From: Neotamlana sedimentorum
GTDB lineage: Bacteria; Bacteroidota; Bacteroidia; Flavobacteriales; Flavobacteriaceae
Direction: 5' to 3'
NCBI RefSeq assembly: GCF_000943565.1
Contig: NZ_JTDW01000002.1
Coordinates: forward strand, 62,001 to 126,000
Length of the DNA stretch: 64,000 nucleotides
Shown here: positions 17,968 through 27,534 of the stretch, one piece after another
Layout of the letters: the number at the start of each line of letters is the position of its first letter
Numbering within the stretch: the first letter of the stretch is position 1
Notes under the pieces: model-generated
Database searches by the model: none
Seen by the model: only the letters and a program-made list of their open reading frames with translations
Told to the model about the DNA's origin: nothing
Position numbers and translations under genes: made by a program

Positions 17968-19410
17968 TTAAATACTTCTTAGCCAAATATACACGTTTTC
18001 ATCTTCGGGAATGTTAAGTTTTTTTCTTAATCTATACTTTTTGGTTTGTACTGTTTTAGGCTGAACATTTGTATACAATGCTATATCCTTTGAAGAGAAA
18101 TTAAGCCAAATCATTGCACACAATATTAATTCTGTATTTACTAATTTAGAGTTGCGCAGTAATAACTTTTCGCAAACTTCTGGATAAACTTCTTGAAAAC
18201 GAGTTAAAAAAGCCGGATCGTTATTTTTAGCAAGTTGAACGACATCATTAAAAGCTTCATTTAATTTTTCTTTTAATTTTTCGCTTTCCATGTGTTTAAG
18301 CTCTATTTCTTGTTCTTTTTCAAAAATAATACGCTGTTTTTTTACCCTGAAGTAATATATAATTGAAATGATAATCACAAAAAACATAATCACGGCAAAT
18401 ATTAGCGCTAAGCTTAATTTTTTTTCGCTTGCTTTATAATTAGTTTCTTGTTCTTCTAAAAAGTTATTAATAACCGAATCTACATTTTTTGTATACTTTG
18501 CGTTTATACTATCTGTGAATTTCGCATATTTTAATAAATATTCGTGTGCTAACTCTTCATTGTTTAATTCTTCGTGAGTTTCAGAAAGAAGTTTATACGA
18601 TAGCTTAATCTCTATATATTTATTCATTTTAGTATAGATGGCTAAAGCCTTTTCATAAAAATAAATAGCTTTTGAATACGCACCAGTAGCCTTATAAAAA
18701 TTAGCCTCTGCTTGAAGAATTATTGATTTTTGATACTCTGTTACAGTCTTCTTATTTTCATAAAACAACGCTTTACTTCTGCTTAAATAAACTTTAGCAG
18801 AGTCGATATTTAAATTTTGTTTTAAATAGTAATTTGCAACAACAGCATTCTTAAAAGAGGTACTATCTAACTTAATAGCCTTATGCAAATAAACCAAAGA
18901 AGAATCTAGCCGATATGGTGTATTTAAAAATACATCTGCTTTATTTACATACAGCATAGACAATAATTTTTGCCTATCTAAATTTTGAGCTTTTACTATT
19001 TCTACACCGTGATTATAGTACTCTAAAGATTTGTTATTTATTTTAAGAGCCGCAAAATTTCTACCATAAATGGCAAGAATTCGCACCTTTAACCTAAAAT
19101 CGTTTATATTATTTTTATCAAAAGATTTTTCAGCCAATTCTAAATACCTCAAACTTTCCAGGTGTTCGCCGAAAATGCAAAGTATATTAGCTATTTGAGC
19201 ATATCCGCTAATAACAATTTTATGGTTATTTTCTTTTCTAGCATCCTCAACTATTTCTATATTTAAAAGTAAAGCCTGTTCAAAAAGCCCTTCCTTTATC
19301 AAAGAAGCTACTTTCTCTTCTTTTAAAACATATTTATTTAATTCTACATGGCGCTGAGCACTAACAAAAAAAAATGAAAAGTAAAAAAATGAGAGAAACG
19401 TACATTTCAT
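17968..19410 (-). CDS. Membrane-anchored TPR protein with C-terminal LuxR-like HTH, likely regulator of the locus
   Basis: A 480-residue protein with a signal peptide (FFFVSAQ, cleavage near 18) and a periplasmic region of tetratricopeptide-like helical hairpins (about 35-320; GAYSKAIYFYEKALAIY is a clear unit). One membrane helix (333-354) and a cytoplasmic coiled coil (358-390) follow. The last 60 residues resemble a LuxR-type helix-turn-helix (FSSKDIALYTNVQPKTVQTKKYRLRKKL). This architecture is common for Bacteroidota regulators and would couple periplasmic sensing to DNA binding without phosphorylation. It lies between the alpha/beta hydrolase gene (38 bases) and susC, which suggests local control. 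The signal sensed is unknown. Confidence 0.8.
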   Translation of the reverse strand: MKCTFLSFFYFSFFFVSAQRHVELNKYVLKEEKVASLIKEGLFEQALLLNIEIVEDARKENNHKIVISGYAQIANILCIFGEHLESLRYLELAEKSFDKNNINDFRLKVRILAIYGRNFAALKINNKSLEYYNHGVEIVKAQNLDRQKLLSMLYVNKADVFLNTPYRLDSSLVYLHKAIKLDSTSFKNAVVANYYLKQNLNIDSAKVYLSRSKALFYENKKTVTEYQKSIILQAEANFYKATGAYSKAIYFYEKALAIYTKMNKYIEIKLSYKLLSETHEELNNEELAHEYLLKYAKFTDSINAKYTKNVDSVINNFLEEQETNYKASEKKLSLALIFAVIMFFVIIISIIYYFRVKKQRIIFEKEQEIELKHMESEKLKEKLNEAFNDVVQLAKNNDPAFLTRFQEVYPEVCEKLLLRNSKLVNTELILCAMIWLNFSSKDIALYTNVQPKTVQTKKYRLRKKLNIPEDENVYIWLRSI

Positions 19411-19448
19411 AATTTCTTTTAAGAAAAATTTAGCATGCCAACAAAATA

Positions 19449-20339
19449 TTAATATCCACTACCTAAAAGCTCAATCCATTGTGGTGTATACCCAATATTG
19501 CGAACGCCATTAGAATGTCCTTTTTTTCCTTCAGGAACAGGTAAATCAAAAGCATAAATATGATCTTTTGGAATATTTAAAGCCTCATAAGTTTCATGAA
19601 TAGTTTTTGCATTTGGCTCTGTAGCATGATAAGTACCATACCATAAATGCGACGGTGTTACGCTTTCGTAAAAATACCAATCGGCAATTTTATTTTTTGC
19701 TGAATAATCCCAACCTCCTGAAAAATCAACTACTCGTGCTACCTTTTTTGTTTTTGCAATAAAAGCAGCCATTCCACCGCCTTGCGACTGACCCGAAACA
19801 GCTATTTCACTCCATTTTGGCTTACCATCTTCTAAGTACGCACTCCAATTTGTGGCTTTATCGTTTTTAGCTAGATAAATAAGGAGTTTAGTAAATCGGT
19901 TTTCAATAGCATCGTACGATGAATCATCTATAAAATCGAATTCATTTGTACCATAAATTCTTCTTGTTCTAAATTCCTCGGTACATTTGCTATTGTTTTT
20001 TAAATTTTCTTTTCTGCAAATTTGAGCAACGGCAGGCCTATTTATGTACGATAAATTAATGACATGATACCCTTGTTGAACAGCAACCGCAAACAATTGT
20101 TTAGGTCCCTTTGTAGCAATACCGCCTGTACCTGGCAAAAACAATAGTAATTTTCCTTGCTTTTGTTCTTGATTATACATTATTAAATGCGGCGTGTTCG
20201 AATTTACAATTCTAGCATCGGTTTTAGAGGGAGTAACATTCAAAAAAACAATTTCTCCATTTTTTTTATTTGGGTTTTGGGCGATTAAATTATTGGACAG
20301 TAACGTTAAAAATACAATTAGTATTGATTTAATAAACAT
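19449..20339 (-). CDS. Exported alpha/beta-hydrolase fold protein
   Basis: A 296-residue protein with a signal peptide (ILIVFLTLLSNNLIAQ) and an alpha/beta-hydrolase fold. KLLLFLPGTGG is the oxyanion strand and loop, AVSGQSQGGGMAAF the nucleophile elbow with the catalytic serine, and KKGHSNGV near the C-terminus a plausible catalytic histidine. It could be a carbohydrate esterase or other lipase-like enzyme. As the gene upstream of the TPR/HTH regulator it may strip ester groups from the glycan handled by the sulfatases. That is inference from context. Confidence 0.75.
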   Translation of the reverse strand: MFIKSILIVFLTLLSNNLIAQNPNKKNGEIVFLNVTPSKTDARIVNSNTPHLIMYNQEQKQGKLLLFLPGTGGIATKGPKQLFAVAVQQGYHVINLSYINRPAVAQICRKENLKNNSKCTEEFRTRRIYGTNEFDFIDDSSYDAIENRFTKLLIYLAKNDKATNWSAYLEDGKPKWSEIAVSGQSQGGGMAAFIAKTKKVARVVDFSGGWDYSAKNKIADWYFYESVTPSHLWYGTYHATEPNAKTIHETYEALNIPKDHIYAFDLPVPEGKKGHSNGVRNIGYTPQWIELLGSGY

Positions 20340-20458
20340 AACATTCAGATTTAAAATAATGAGTTATTATTAAGTTAAGCAACAAATGCATATAATATAG
20401 ACACTTTAAATAAAGTTAATACAAAAAATTATCTTCTTTACAGTATTTATGTTTTAAT

Positions 20459-20466
20459 TACCTTTG
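20459..20466 (+). promoter_or_regulatory. Candidate -7 element for yicC-gmk-nadD
   Basis: TACCTTTG matches TAnnTTTG and lies 21 bases before the yicC ATG, leaving a short A-rich leader. No clear -33 TTG was seen. It is in the divergent gap 20340-20487. Confidence 0.45.
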
Positions 20467-20487
20467 TAACCTTTAACACATAGCTTT

Positions 20488-21345
20488 ATGATTTATTCAA
20501 TGACAGGTTACGGAAAATCTGTTTTACAATTACCAACAAAAAAAATCACTATAGAACTTAAGTCTTTAAATAGTAAAAATTTAGACTTAAACGCCCGAAT
20601 GCCTTCAATTTATAGAGAAAAAGAACTGAGTATTCGTAAACTATTAGCCGATAAATTAGTGCGCGGTAAGGTAGATTTTTCGATTTACGTTGAAGCTACC
20701 GCCGACGACTCCTCTACACAAATAAACACGCCCGTTGTTAAACAATACATGCAACAGCTAAAACAAGTTGTTAATGCAAACGATGTAGAATTGCTTAAAA
20801 TGGCAGTACGTTTCCCAGACGCTTTAAATACCGTTAGAGAGGAAATTAATGAAGAAGAATGGGCCACAATACAAACCGAAATTAACAATGCTGTAACCGA
20901 CCTAGTTAAACACCGGCTTAACGAAGGCCAAGTACTAGAACAAGATTTTAACCAACGCATAATAAACCTGGAAACCTTGCTAACCCAAGTGGCCGCAATG
21001 GATCCAGAACGCATTGAAGGTGTTAGAGAACGCTTATTAAAGGGTGTTGAAGAATTAAGAGAAAAATACGACGAAAACAGATTCGAGCAAGAACTCGTTT
21101 ATTACATTGAAAAGTTTGATATCACCGAAGAAAAAGTACGACTAAAAAATCACCTTAATTATTTTATAGAATCTATTAACTCTAAAGACTCTAACGGAAA
21201 AAAATTAGGGTTTATAAGCCAAGAAATGGGTAGAGAAATTAATACTATTGGCTCGAAAAGCAATTATGCACCAATGCAACAACTTGTGGTACAAATGAAA
21301 GACGAGCTAGAAAAAATTAAAGAACAATTACTAAACGTACTTTAA
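20488..21345 (+). CDS. yicC: YicC/YloC family endoribonuclease
   Basis: A 285-residue YicC-family protein, a group shown in other bacteria to have endoribonuclease activity. The typical opening SMTGYGKS (residues 4-11) and ELKSLNSKNLDLNARMP are present, as is the C-terminal ending KLGFISQEMGREINTIGSKSN. It is the first of three tightly spaced genes with gmk and nadD, an arrangement common in Bacteroidota. Confidence 0.93.
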   Translation: MIYSMTGYGKSVLQLPTKKITIELKSLNSKNLDLNARMPSIYREKELSIRKLLADKLVRGKVDFSIYVEATADDSSTQINTPVVKQYMQQLKQVVNANDVELLKMAVRFPDALNTVREEINEEEWATIQTEINNAVTDLVKHRLNEGQVLEQDFNQRIINLETLLTQVAAMDPERIEGVRERLLKGVEELREKYDENRFEQELVYYIEKFDITEEKVRLKNHLNYFIESINSKDSNGKKLGFISQEMGREINTIGSKSNYAPMQQLVVQMKDELEKIKEQLLNVL

Positions 21346-21362
21346 TAAAACACCATACTTAA

Positions 21363-21950
21363 GTGACTAAAGAAACTAAAAAACAAGGCAAGCTTATAGT
21401 ATTTTCTGCCCCATCTGGCTCAGGCAAAACTACAATTGTTAGGCATTTATTAAAAAAAGAAAATTTAAATTTAGAGTTTTCAATATCTGCAACATCCCGC
21501 GAAAAACGAGGAAACGAAGTTGATGGTAACGATTACTACTTCTTATCTGCGAAAGAATTTAAAAATAAAATTAAAACAGACGAATTTTTAGAGTGGGAAG
21601 AAGTATACCGCGATAATTTTTATGGCACTTTAAAAACCGAAGTAGAACGTATTTGGGCGAAAGGGAAAAACGTTATTTTTGATATCGATGTTTCTGGCGG
21701 CTTACGTATAAAACGAAAATTTCCAGAGCAAACTCTAGCTATTTTTGTAAAACCACCAAGTATTGATGAGCTTAAAATTAGGCTTAAAAAGCGTAAAACC
21801 GAAAGTGCTGATAAAATAAATATGCGTGTAGCAAAAGCATCTGCAGAATTAGCAACAGCACCTCTTTTTGATAGTATAGTAGTGAACGACAATTTAGAAA
21901 AAGCCTTAACTGAAGCCGAAAAACTAGTTAACAACTTCGTAAATTCATAA
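21363..21950 (+). CDS. gmk: Guanylate kinase
   Basis: Phosphorylates GMP to GDP with ATP, 195 residues. The P-loop is FSAPSGSGKTT (14-24), and GNDYYFLSAKEF and DIDVSGGLRIK are diagnostic. Translation appears to start at GTG (21363), since no ATG lies before the P-loop in frame and an upstream start would run into yicC, which ends 17 bases earlier. Confidence 0.95.
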   Translation: MTKETKKQGKLIVFSAPSGSGKTTIVRHLLKKENLNLEFSISATSREKRGNEVDGNDYYFLSAKEFKNKIKTDEFLEWEEVYRDNFYGTLKTEVERIWAKGKNVIFDIDVSGGLRIKRKFPEQTLAIFVKPPSIDELKIRLKKRKTESADKINMRVAKASAELATAPLFDSIVVNDNLEKALTEAEKLVNNFVNS

Positions 21951-21955
21951 AACCC

Positions 21956-22534
21956 ATGAAAATTGGTTTATATTTTGGATCTTTTAACCCTATACATATT
22001 GGACATTTAATTATAGCCAACCACTTAGCAGAAAACAGCGATTTAGACCAAATTTGGTTTGTAGTAACACCCCACAACCCATTTAAAAAGAAAAGTAGTT
22101 TGCTAGATAATTACCAACGGCTAGAAATGATTCATCTGGCTACAGAAGATTATGATAAGTTAAAACCTAGCGACATTGAATTTAACTTACCTCAACCAAA
22201 TTACACCGTAAACACATTAGCTTACCTTCAAGAAAAACACCCCAATTATGAGTTTGCTCTAATTATGGGGGAAGATAATTTAAAGAGTCTTCACAAATGG
22301 AAAAATTATGATGTTATTCTAGAAAATCATCACATTTATGTTTATCCCAGAATTTCAAACAAAACAACTCCCGCCCATTTTATAAATCATAACAAAATTC
22401 ATACTATTGATGCTCCAATAATTCAAATATCATCAACTCACATACGCAACTCAATAAAAGCAACTAAAAATATTAAACCCTTACTTTCTCCTAAAGTATG
22501 GCAATACGTAGATGAAATGAATTTTTATAAATAA
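21956..22534 (+). CDS. nadD: Nicotinate-nucleotide adenylyltransferase
   Basis: Joins nicotinate mononucleotide and ATP to give deamido-NAD, 192 residues. The nucleotidyl-transferase signature GSFNPIHIGH (8-17) with the HxGH motif and the C-terminal ISSTHIRNSI are present. It follows gmk by 5 bases. Confidence 0.94.
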   Translation: MKIGLYFGSFNPIHIGHLIIANHLAENSDLDQIWFVVTPHNPFKKKSSLLDNYQRLEMIHLATEDYDKLKPSDIEFNLPQPNYTVNTLAYLQEKHPNYEFALIMGEDNLKSLHKWKNYDVILENHHIYVYPRISNKTTPAHFINHNKIHTIDAPIIQISSTHIRNSIKATKNIKPLLSPKVWQYVDEMNFYK

Positions 22535-22663
22535 CTAACACAAGGCCATTTAAAATTTTGTAAATTACCTCATGTATTTTTTATACCATAAACACCTTCT
22601 CTGAACTAAAAATTTGTCAATAAAGTATTACTTTAGATGGCTGATAACTTTATTTTTTAAGGA

Positions 22664-25600
22664 ATGGGCGACAAAAACTCTGATTTATACGTAGTAGGTA
22701 TTGGTGCTTCTGCAGATGGTTTAGATGCAATACAAACTTTATTTGACAATATTCCAAACAATTCAGGTATTGCCTTTGTAATTATTCAGCATTTATCTCC
22801 AGATTTTAAAAGCTTAATGCCTGAATTACTTAGTAAGCATACTAAAATGCCCATTTTTACGGCAGAAGATAAACAAACCATTAAACCTAACTGTATATAC
22901 CTTAATCAGCGAAACAAAAACTTACATATAAAAGGTTCCGAACTTTATTTACTAGATAAAGGCCCTAAAAATAATTTAAATTTACCAATAGATATTTTTT
23001 TTCACACATTAGGTGAAGAGTACAAAGAACGTTCGGTTGGTGTTATTTTATCTGGAACTGGTTCAGATGGTTCTAGAGGTATAAGAACTATAAAGGAAGG
23101 CAATGGCACTATTATAGTACAAGACCCAATTACAGCTCAATTTGATGGTATGCCTAACTCTGCCATCTCAACAAATTTAGCCGATTACGTTTTAAGCCCG
23201 GTTCAAATTGCAGCACTTTTTCAACAAAAACCTATTAAGCATAAAATAGCTATTGATTTAGACACGCACTCATCTAACGAAGCTTTAATTGATAATATTC
23301 TTGATGCTATTTATAAATTTTCTGGGATTAATTTTAAAGAATATAAGAAAAACACCCTTTTACGTAGGCTAGAAAAACGCATGAATATTAAAAACATTCA
23401 TCAGCTCTATGATTATTTAACATACCTTAAAAGCAACGACGAAGAAAAGCAAATTTTAAAAGACGATTTTTTAATAGGAGTTACACGTTTTTTTAGAGAC
23501 AAAGAAGCTTTTTCAATTTTAAACCAAAATGTAATTGCCGAAATATGTAAATCAAAAAAAAATGCAGAAACCATAAGGGTTTGGATTGCCGCTTGCTCTA
23601 CTGGGGAAGAAGTTTATTCAATAGCCATTTTAATAGACGATTATATTCGCACGAATAATTTAGGTATAGATTTTAAAATTTTCGCTACAGATATAGATCC
23701 TAAGGCACTTGCCATAGCCAGCATTGGCGCTTACCATGTTAATATTGTAAGCGAAATAGACAAATCGTATTTAGATCGTTATTTTTTAAGAACAGGTAAT
23801 AAAATCCAAATTATAAAACGCTTAAGAGAAAAAATAGTTTTCTCTAATCATAACCTAATTAAAGACCCTCCTTTTATTAGAATGGATTTAATTTCGTGTA
23901 GAAACTTACTTATTTACTTTGATAATAAAGTGCAAAAGAAAGTTATGTATAACTTTCAATTTGCTTTAAATAAATATGGGTATTTATTTTTAGGGAATAG
24001 TGAAACTCTTGGCGAGGTTTCAAAATTATATAAAACTATTGATGTTAAATGGAAAATTTTTCAAAACATTTCATCAACAAAACATATACCCTCTCAAAAT
24101 AACTCCATAGAAAGAGTAAGCACATTATCATATAAAACACCTTTTGAGTCTCTTCCAACAACATCTTTTCACAGAGATAAAGAAAACCCTGAGTTAATAT
24201 TTCATAAATACCTAAGTAAAAAATATAGCCCAGCATCTATATTTATAGACGAAAATTATAATATATTATTCATAAAAGGTGATGCTGGTAAACGCCTAAT
24301 GCATAAAGAAGGTGTTTTTCAAAATAATCTGCTAAATATTGTACACCCAGATGTTGCGTCAATAATTAGAAACGGAGTTAGAAGACTAAACATCGAAAAA
24401 AAATCTGTTTCCATAAAAGGTGTCACTAATAAAACTACAGACAACACCCTGTCTTTCGATTTAACTTTTCATAAACCTAACAAAGAAGAAGGGTTAAGTG
24501 ATTGTTACTTAATTGAATTTAGTAACGATAAAGCCATAGATCTTTCAGATTCCATTGTGATAAACAATGTAAACTTAAACGCAGCTTCAAGTCAACGTTT
24601 AGAAGATTTAGAAAACGAACTTAAATTTGTTAAAACAGAGCTACAAAATGCTATTGAAGAGTTAGAGACAAGTAACGAAGAGTTGCAATCATCCAACGAA
24701 GAGCTAATGGCATCAAACGAAGAACTTCAAAGTACAAACGAAGAACTTCAATCTGTAAACGAAGAGTTGTATACTGTAAACTCAGAACTTCAAGAAAAAA
24801 ACACGGAGTTAACCAACCTTAGTAACGATGTTACTAACCTTTTAGACAATACAGATATTGCCACCTTATTTTTAGATACAGACTTAAGAATACGAAAATT
24901 TACGCCAGCATTAAAACAAGTTTTTAGTTTAAGAGAAACAGACTTAGGAAGGCCTTTATCTAGTTTTACATCAAACTTTAACGAAGAGACTAGAGAAGCA
25001 ATAATTAAAGATTCTGAGCTCGTTCTAAAAAAACTAATAACCGTAGAAAAACAATTAAAAGATAAATTTGGTAATTTTTATTTACAACGCATAAGCCCTT
25101 TTATTACTGCCTCAAAAAATATAAATGGTGTTGTTATAACTCTAGACAACATAAACAAACTAAAAGAAATTGAAAAAGAGCTAGCACAAACAGAACGGAG
25201 ATATCATAGAGTTTTTGAAAACTTAAGTGAAGGCTTTATTCAAGCCAAAGCTATTATTAACGACAAAAACAGAATAATAGATTGGGAAATTATTGATGTT
25301 AACCAAAAGTTCGAAGAAATATTTAATTTAAAAGAAAAATTAATTGGATTAAGCATTTTAGATTTAGAACCTTACACTTTAACCAATATTAAAAATTGGA
25401 TTAGTACTTTTGAAAAAACGGCTTTAACGGAAAAAGACCATTTTATCGAGAACTTCACAACTAAAAACAATAAACATTATTATGTGCATTTATTTTCTCC
25501 AGGAGAAAACGAAATAGCAGCTACGTTTACAGATGTTACAGAACTAAAAAACCAAAAAGAGGCACTAACCAAAAGCGAAGCCGAACTTACTAGGGTGCAG

Positions 25601-27094
25601 TCTTTAGCAGAAATAGGAAGTTGGTATCTCGACTTAAAAACAAATGAAGTAGAATGGACAAAAGAGTTGTATAAAATATTTGATTGGAATCACAAATTAC
25701 CACCACCTAATTTAAAAGAAACCGAAAAAATATTAGCGCCAAAAAGTTGGATTACACTAAACAATGCCATTGCCAATACATTAAAAACTGGAAAACCCTA
25801 TGAAATTGAACTTAATTTAAGAACCAAAAAAAATGAAAACACTTGGATTTGGGCTAGAGGAGAAACCGTAAAAGATGAAAACGGTATCGTAATCGCACTT
25901 CGTGGAGCTGCACAAAATATTACAAAATCTAAGTCTGCAGAACAAGAAATTATTGCCGCAAAAAAAAATGCAGAACTTGCAAATGCTCATAAAAATTATT
26001 TTTTAGCCAATATGAGCCATGAAATAAGAACACCAATGAATGGGGTTTTGGGCTTTTCTGAATTATTAAAAAACGATCAACTTTCAACAAAAGATAGACT
26101 GAAATACCTTGAGATTATTGATAGCAACTCAAAACAACTATTAAATTTAATTGATGACATTATTGACATTGCTAAAATAGAATCGGAAGAAATTAAAATA
26201 CTATATAAACCATGTCATTTAGCTAATCTTGTTAAAAATCTAGAAATAACCTACAATCAGTTAAAACTAAGTAAGTATAAAAAAAGCGATATAGATATAC
26301 GAGTTGTTATTCCAGAAGAACATAAAGATCTTGTTGTAGTTACCGATATTCAACGTCTTCAACAAATAGTTTCAAATTTATTGAATAACGCTTTAAAATT
26401 TTCATTAGAAGGAGAAATATCGTTTGGTTTTAATATTAGTAAAAACAAAATTAATTTTTTTGTAAAAGACCAAGGCATTGGTATTAAGGAAGAAAAACAA
26501 AAAGAAATTTTTGAAAGATTTAAACAAGTAAATTACGATGACAATGCCAATTATGGTGGCACAGGATTAGGACTTGCTATTTCTAAAGGCTTAGTAAACC
26601 TGCTTGGTGGCGACATGAAACTTCAATCAGAATATGGTGTAGGTACTTTATTTGAGTTTACATTACCACTTAAAGAAGGGAGTCTAAATTCTGATAAGAA
26701 AAAAGTTTCTAACATAAACGAAAGCAACTTTATAAAAGATAAAACTATTTTAATAGCAGAAGACGATTCTTTAATACAACTTTTATTTAAAATAGTTTTA
26801 AAAAATACCAACGCCAACATTCTATTTGCAAACAACGGTAAAGAAGCTTTGGATATTTTTAAAAAGAAAAAATGCGATCTAGTCTTACTTGACATTAGAA
26901 TGCCGGAAATGAATGGTATTGATGCTCTTGATAAAATTATAGAAATAAACCCTGAAGCTAAAGTAATTATGCAAACCGCATACGCTATGCCAGAAGAAAA
27001 AGAAAAATGTTTTAATAAAGGTTGTGTAGGTTATTTAACCAAGCCTGTAGCAAAAGAAGATTTATTCGAAGAAATAAATAAATGGATTTCATAA
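22664..27094 (+). CDS. CheB-CheR-PAS-histidine kinase-receiver fusion protein
   Basis: A 1476-residue signalling protein. Residues 8-190 form a CheB methylesterase-like domain with the triad residues Ser16 (GASADG), His43 (IQHLSPDF) and Asp135 (GTGSDGSRG). There is no N-terminal receiver. Residues about 205-465 are a CheR-like methyltransferase with the SAM motif AACSTGEEVYS. A long heptad coiled coil (about 650-725) is built of NEELQS repeats. PAS-type domains follow up to about 1090. The kinase core has His1119 (NMSHEIRTP), and a C-terminal receiver has Asp1410 (LLDIRMPEMNG) and the TKPV lysine. No chemotaxis genes are near. AAGGA is almost adjacent to the ATG. Such fusions are known, but targets are usually undefined. 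Confidence 0.93.
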   Translation: MGDKNSDLYVVGIGASADGLDAIQTLFDNIPNNSGIAFVIIQHLSPDFKSLMPELLSKHTKMPIFTAEDKQTIKPNCIYLNQRNKNLHIKGSELYLLDKGPKNNLNLPIDIFFHTLGEEYKERSVGVILSGTGSDGSRGIRTIKEGNGTIIVQDPITAQFDGMPNSAISTNLADYVLSPVQIAALFQQKPIKHKIAIDLDTHSSNEALIDNILDAIYKFSGINFKEYKKNTLLRRLEKRMNIKNIHQLYDYLTYLKSNDEEKQILKDDFLIGVTRFFRDKEAFSILNQNVIAEICKSKKNAETIRVWIAACSTGEEVYSIAILIDDYIRTNNLGIDFKIFATDIDPKALAIASIGAYHVNIVSEIDKSYLDRYFLRTGNKIQIIKRLREKIVFSNHNLIKDPPFIRMDLISCRNLLIYFDNKVQKKVMYNFQFALNKYGYLFLGNSETLGEVSKLYKTIDVKWKIFQNISSTKHIPSQNNSIERVSTLSYKTPFESLPTTSFHRDKENPELIFHKYLSKKYSPASIFIDENYNILFIKGDAGKRLMHKEGVFQNNLLNIVHPDVASIIRNGVRRLNIEKKSVSIKGVTNKTTDNTLSFDLTFHKPNKEEGLSDCYLIEFSNDKAIDLSDSIVINNVNLNAASSQRLEDLENELKFVKTELQNAIEELETSNEELQSSNEELMASNEELQSTNEELQSVNEELYTVNSELQEKNTELTNLSNDVTNLLDNTDIATLFLDTDLRIRKFTPALKQVFSLRETDLGRPLSSFTSNFNEETREAIIKDSELVLKKLITVEKQLKDKFGNFYLQRISPFITASKNINGVVITLDNINKLKEIEKELAQTERRYHRVFENLSEGFIQAKAIINDKNRIIDWEIIDVNQKFEEIFNLKEKLIGLSILDLEPYTLTNIKNWISTFEKTALTEKDHFIENFTTKNNKHYYVHLFSPGENEIAATFTDVTELKNQKEALTKSEAELTRVQSLAEIGSWYLDLKTNEVEWTKELYKIFDWNHKLPPPNLKETEKILAPKSWITLNNAIANTLKTGKPYEIELNLRTKKNENTWIWARGETVKDENGIVIALRGAAQNITKSKSAEQEIIAAKKNAELANAHKNYFLANMSHEIRTPMNGVLGFSELLKNDQLSTKDRLKYLEIIDSNSKQLLNLIDDIIDIAKIESEEIKILYKPCHLANLVKNLEITYNQLKLSKYKKSDIDIRVVIPEEHKDLVVVTDIQRLQQIVSNLLNNALKFSLEGEISFGFNISKNKINFFVKDQGIGIKEEKQKEIFERFKQVNYDDNANYGGTGLGLAISKGLVNLLGGDMKLQSEYGVGTLFEFTLPLKEGSLNSDKKKVSNINESNFIKDKTILIAEDDSLIQLLFKIVLKNTNANILFANNGKEALDIFKKKKCDLVLLDIRMPEMNGIDALDKIIEINPEAKVIMQTAYAMPEEKEKCFNKGCVGYLTKPVAKEDLFEEINKWIS

Positions 27095-27240
27095 CAAGAC
27101 CTAAGTTTGATTACCCACAACAAATGATTAAAAAATCCTTGGTATATTTTTTTAAAGAAAAAAATAACTTTTAAACGAATTTGACCTGTATTTTAAAGAA
27201 TGATTTAGGGCTTTTATCGAAAAACTTTATTAAAAACAAT

Positions 27241-27268
27241 TTGCAATAACCAATTATTCATAAATTTA
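27241..27268 (+). promoter_or_regulatory. Candidate promoter of the exosortase operon
   Basis: TTG at 27241-27243 and TAAATTTA at 27261-27268 are spaced by 17 bases and resemble the Bacteroidota -33/-7 pair. The -7 element deviates at its last base. The leader would be about 25 bases. The rest of the gap from 27095 shows nothing I recognise. Confidence 0.35.
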
Positions 27269-27297
27269 TCCTGTTATTAATCAACCCCCTCAAATTC

Positions 27298-27534
27298 ATG
27301 AAAAATAAAAAATATAGTTTCGCTCCTTTAAGTTTTATTCTTATGCTTACTTTTACAACTAATATGTTTGCTAGTACCTCTGGCAATTGGATTGAAATAT
27401 GGAATCAATACAAATCTCAAAATAATAATGGGCACACCTCTGTACCAATAGATGGAGGTATGGGTATATTAGTATTAGGAGCTGCAGCTTTTGGTGCATA
27501 CAAACTAAGAGGTAAAAAAAATGCTAAACATTAA
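27298..27534 (+). CDS. Tiny exported protein with VPIDGG C-terminal sorting tail (exosortase cargo 1)
   Basis: A 78-residue protein. A signal peptide ends near residue 25 (NMFA/ST). Residues 26-48 are a short polar segment rich in Asn, Gln and Trp. VPIDGG is at 49-54, followed by a hydrophobic stretch (MGILVLGAAAFGAYKL) and a basic end (RGKKNAKH). This tripartite end (motif, helix, basic cluster) is the layout of PEP-CTERM-like sorting signals, and the motif fits the group I know as PID-CTERM. The stop overlaps the exosortase start by 14 bases, strong evidence that it is the dedicated substrate. After processing at the motif only about 23-27 residues would remain. The mature function is unknown. 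Confidence 0.85.
   Translation: MKNKKYSFAPLSFILMLTFTTNMFASTSGNWIEIWNQYKSQNNNGHTSVPIDGGMGILVLGAAAFGAYKLRGKKNAKH

Noticed and set aside
9022-20339. Mobile element or genomic island borders around the glycan locus
   Set aside because: No integrase, transposase, tRNA or flanking direct repeats were seen at either side.
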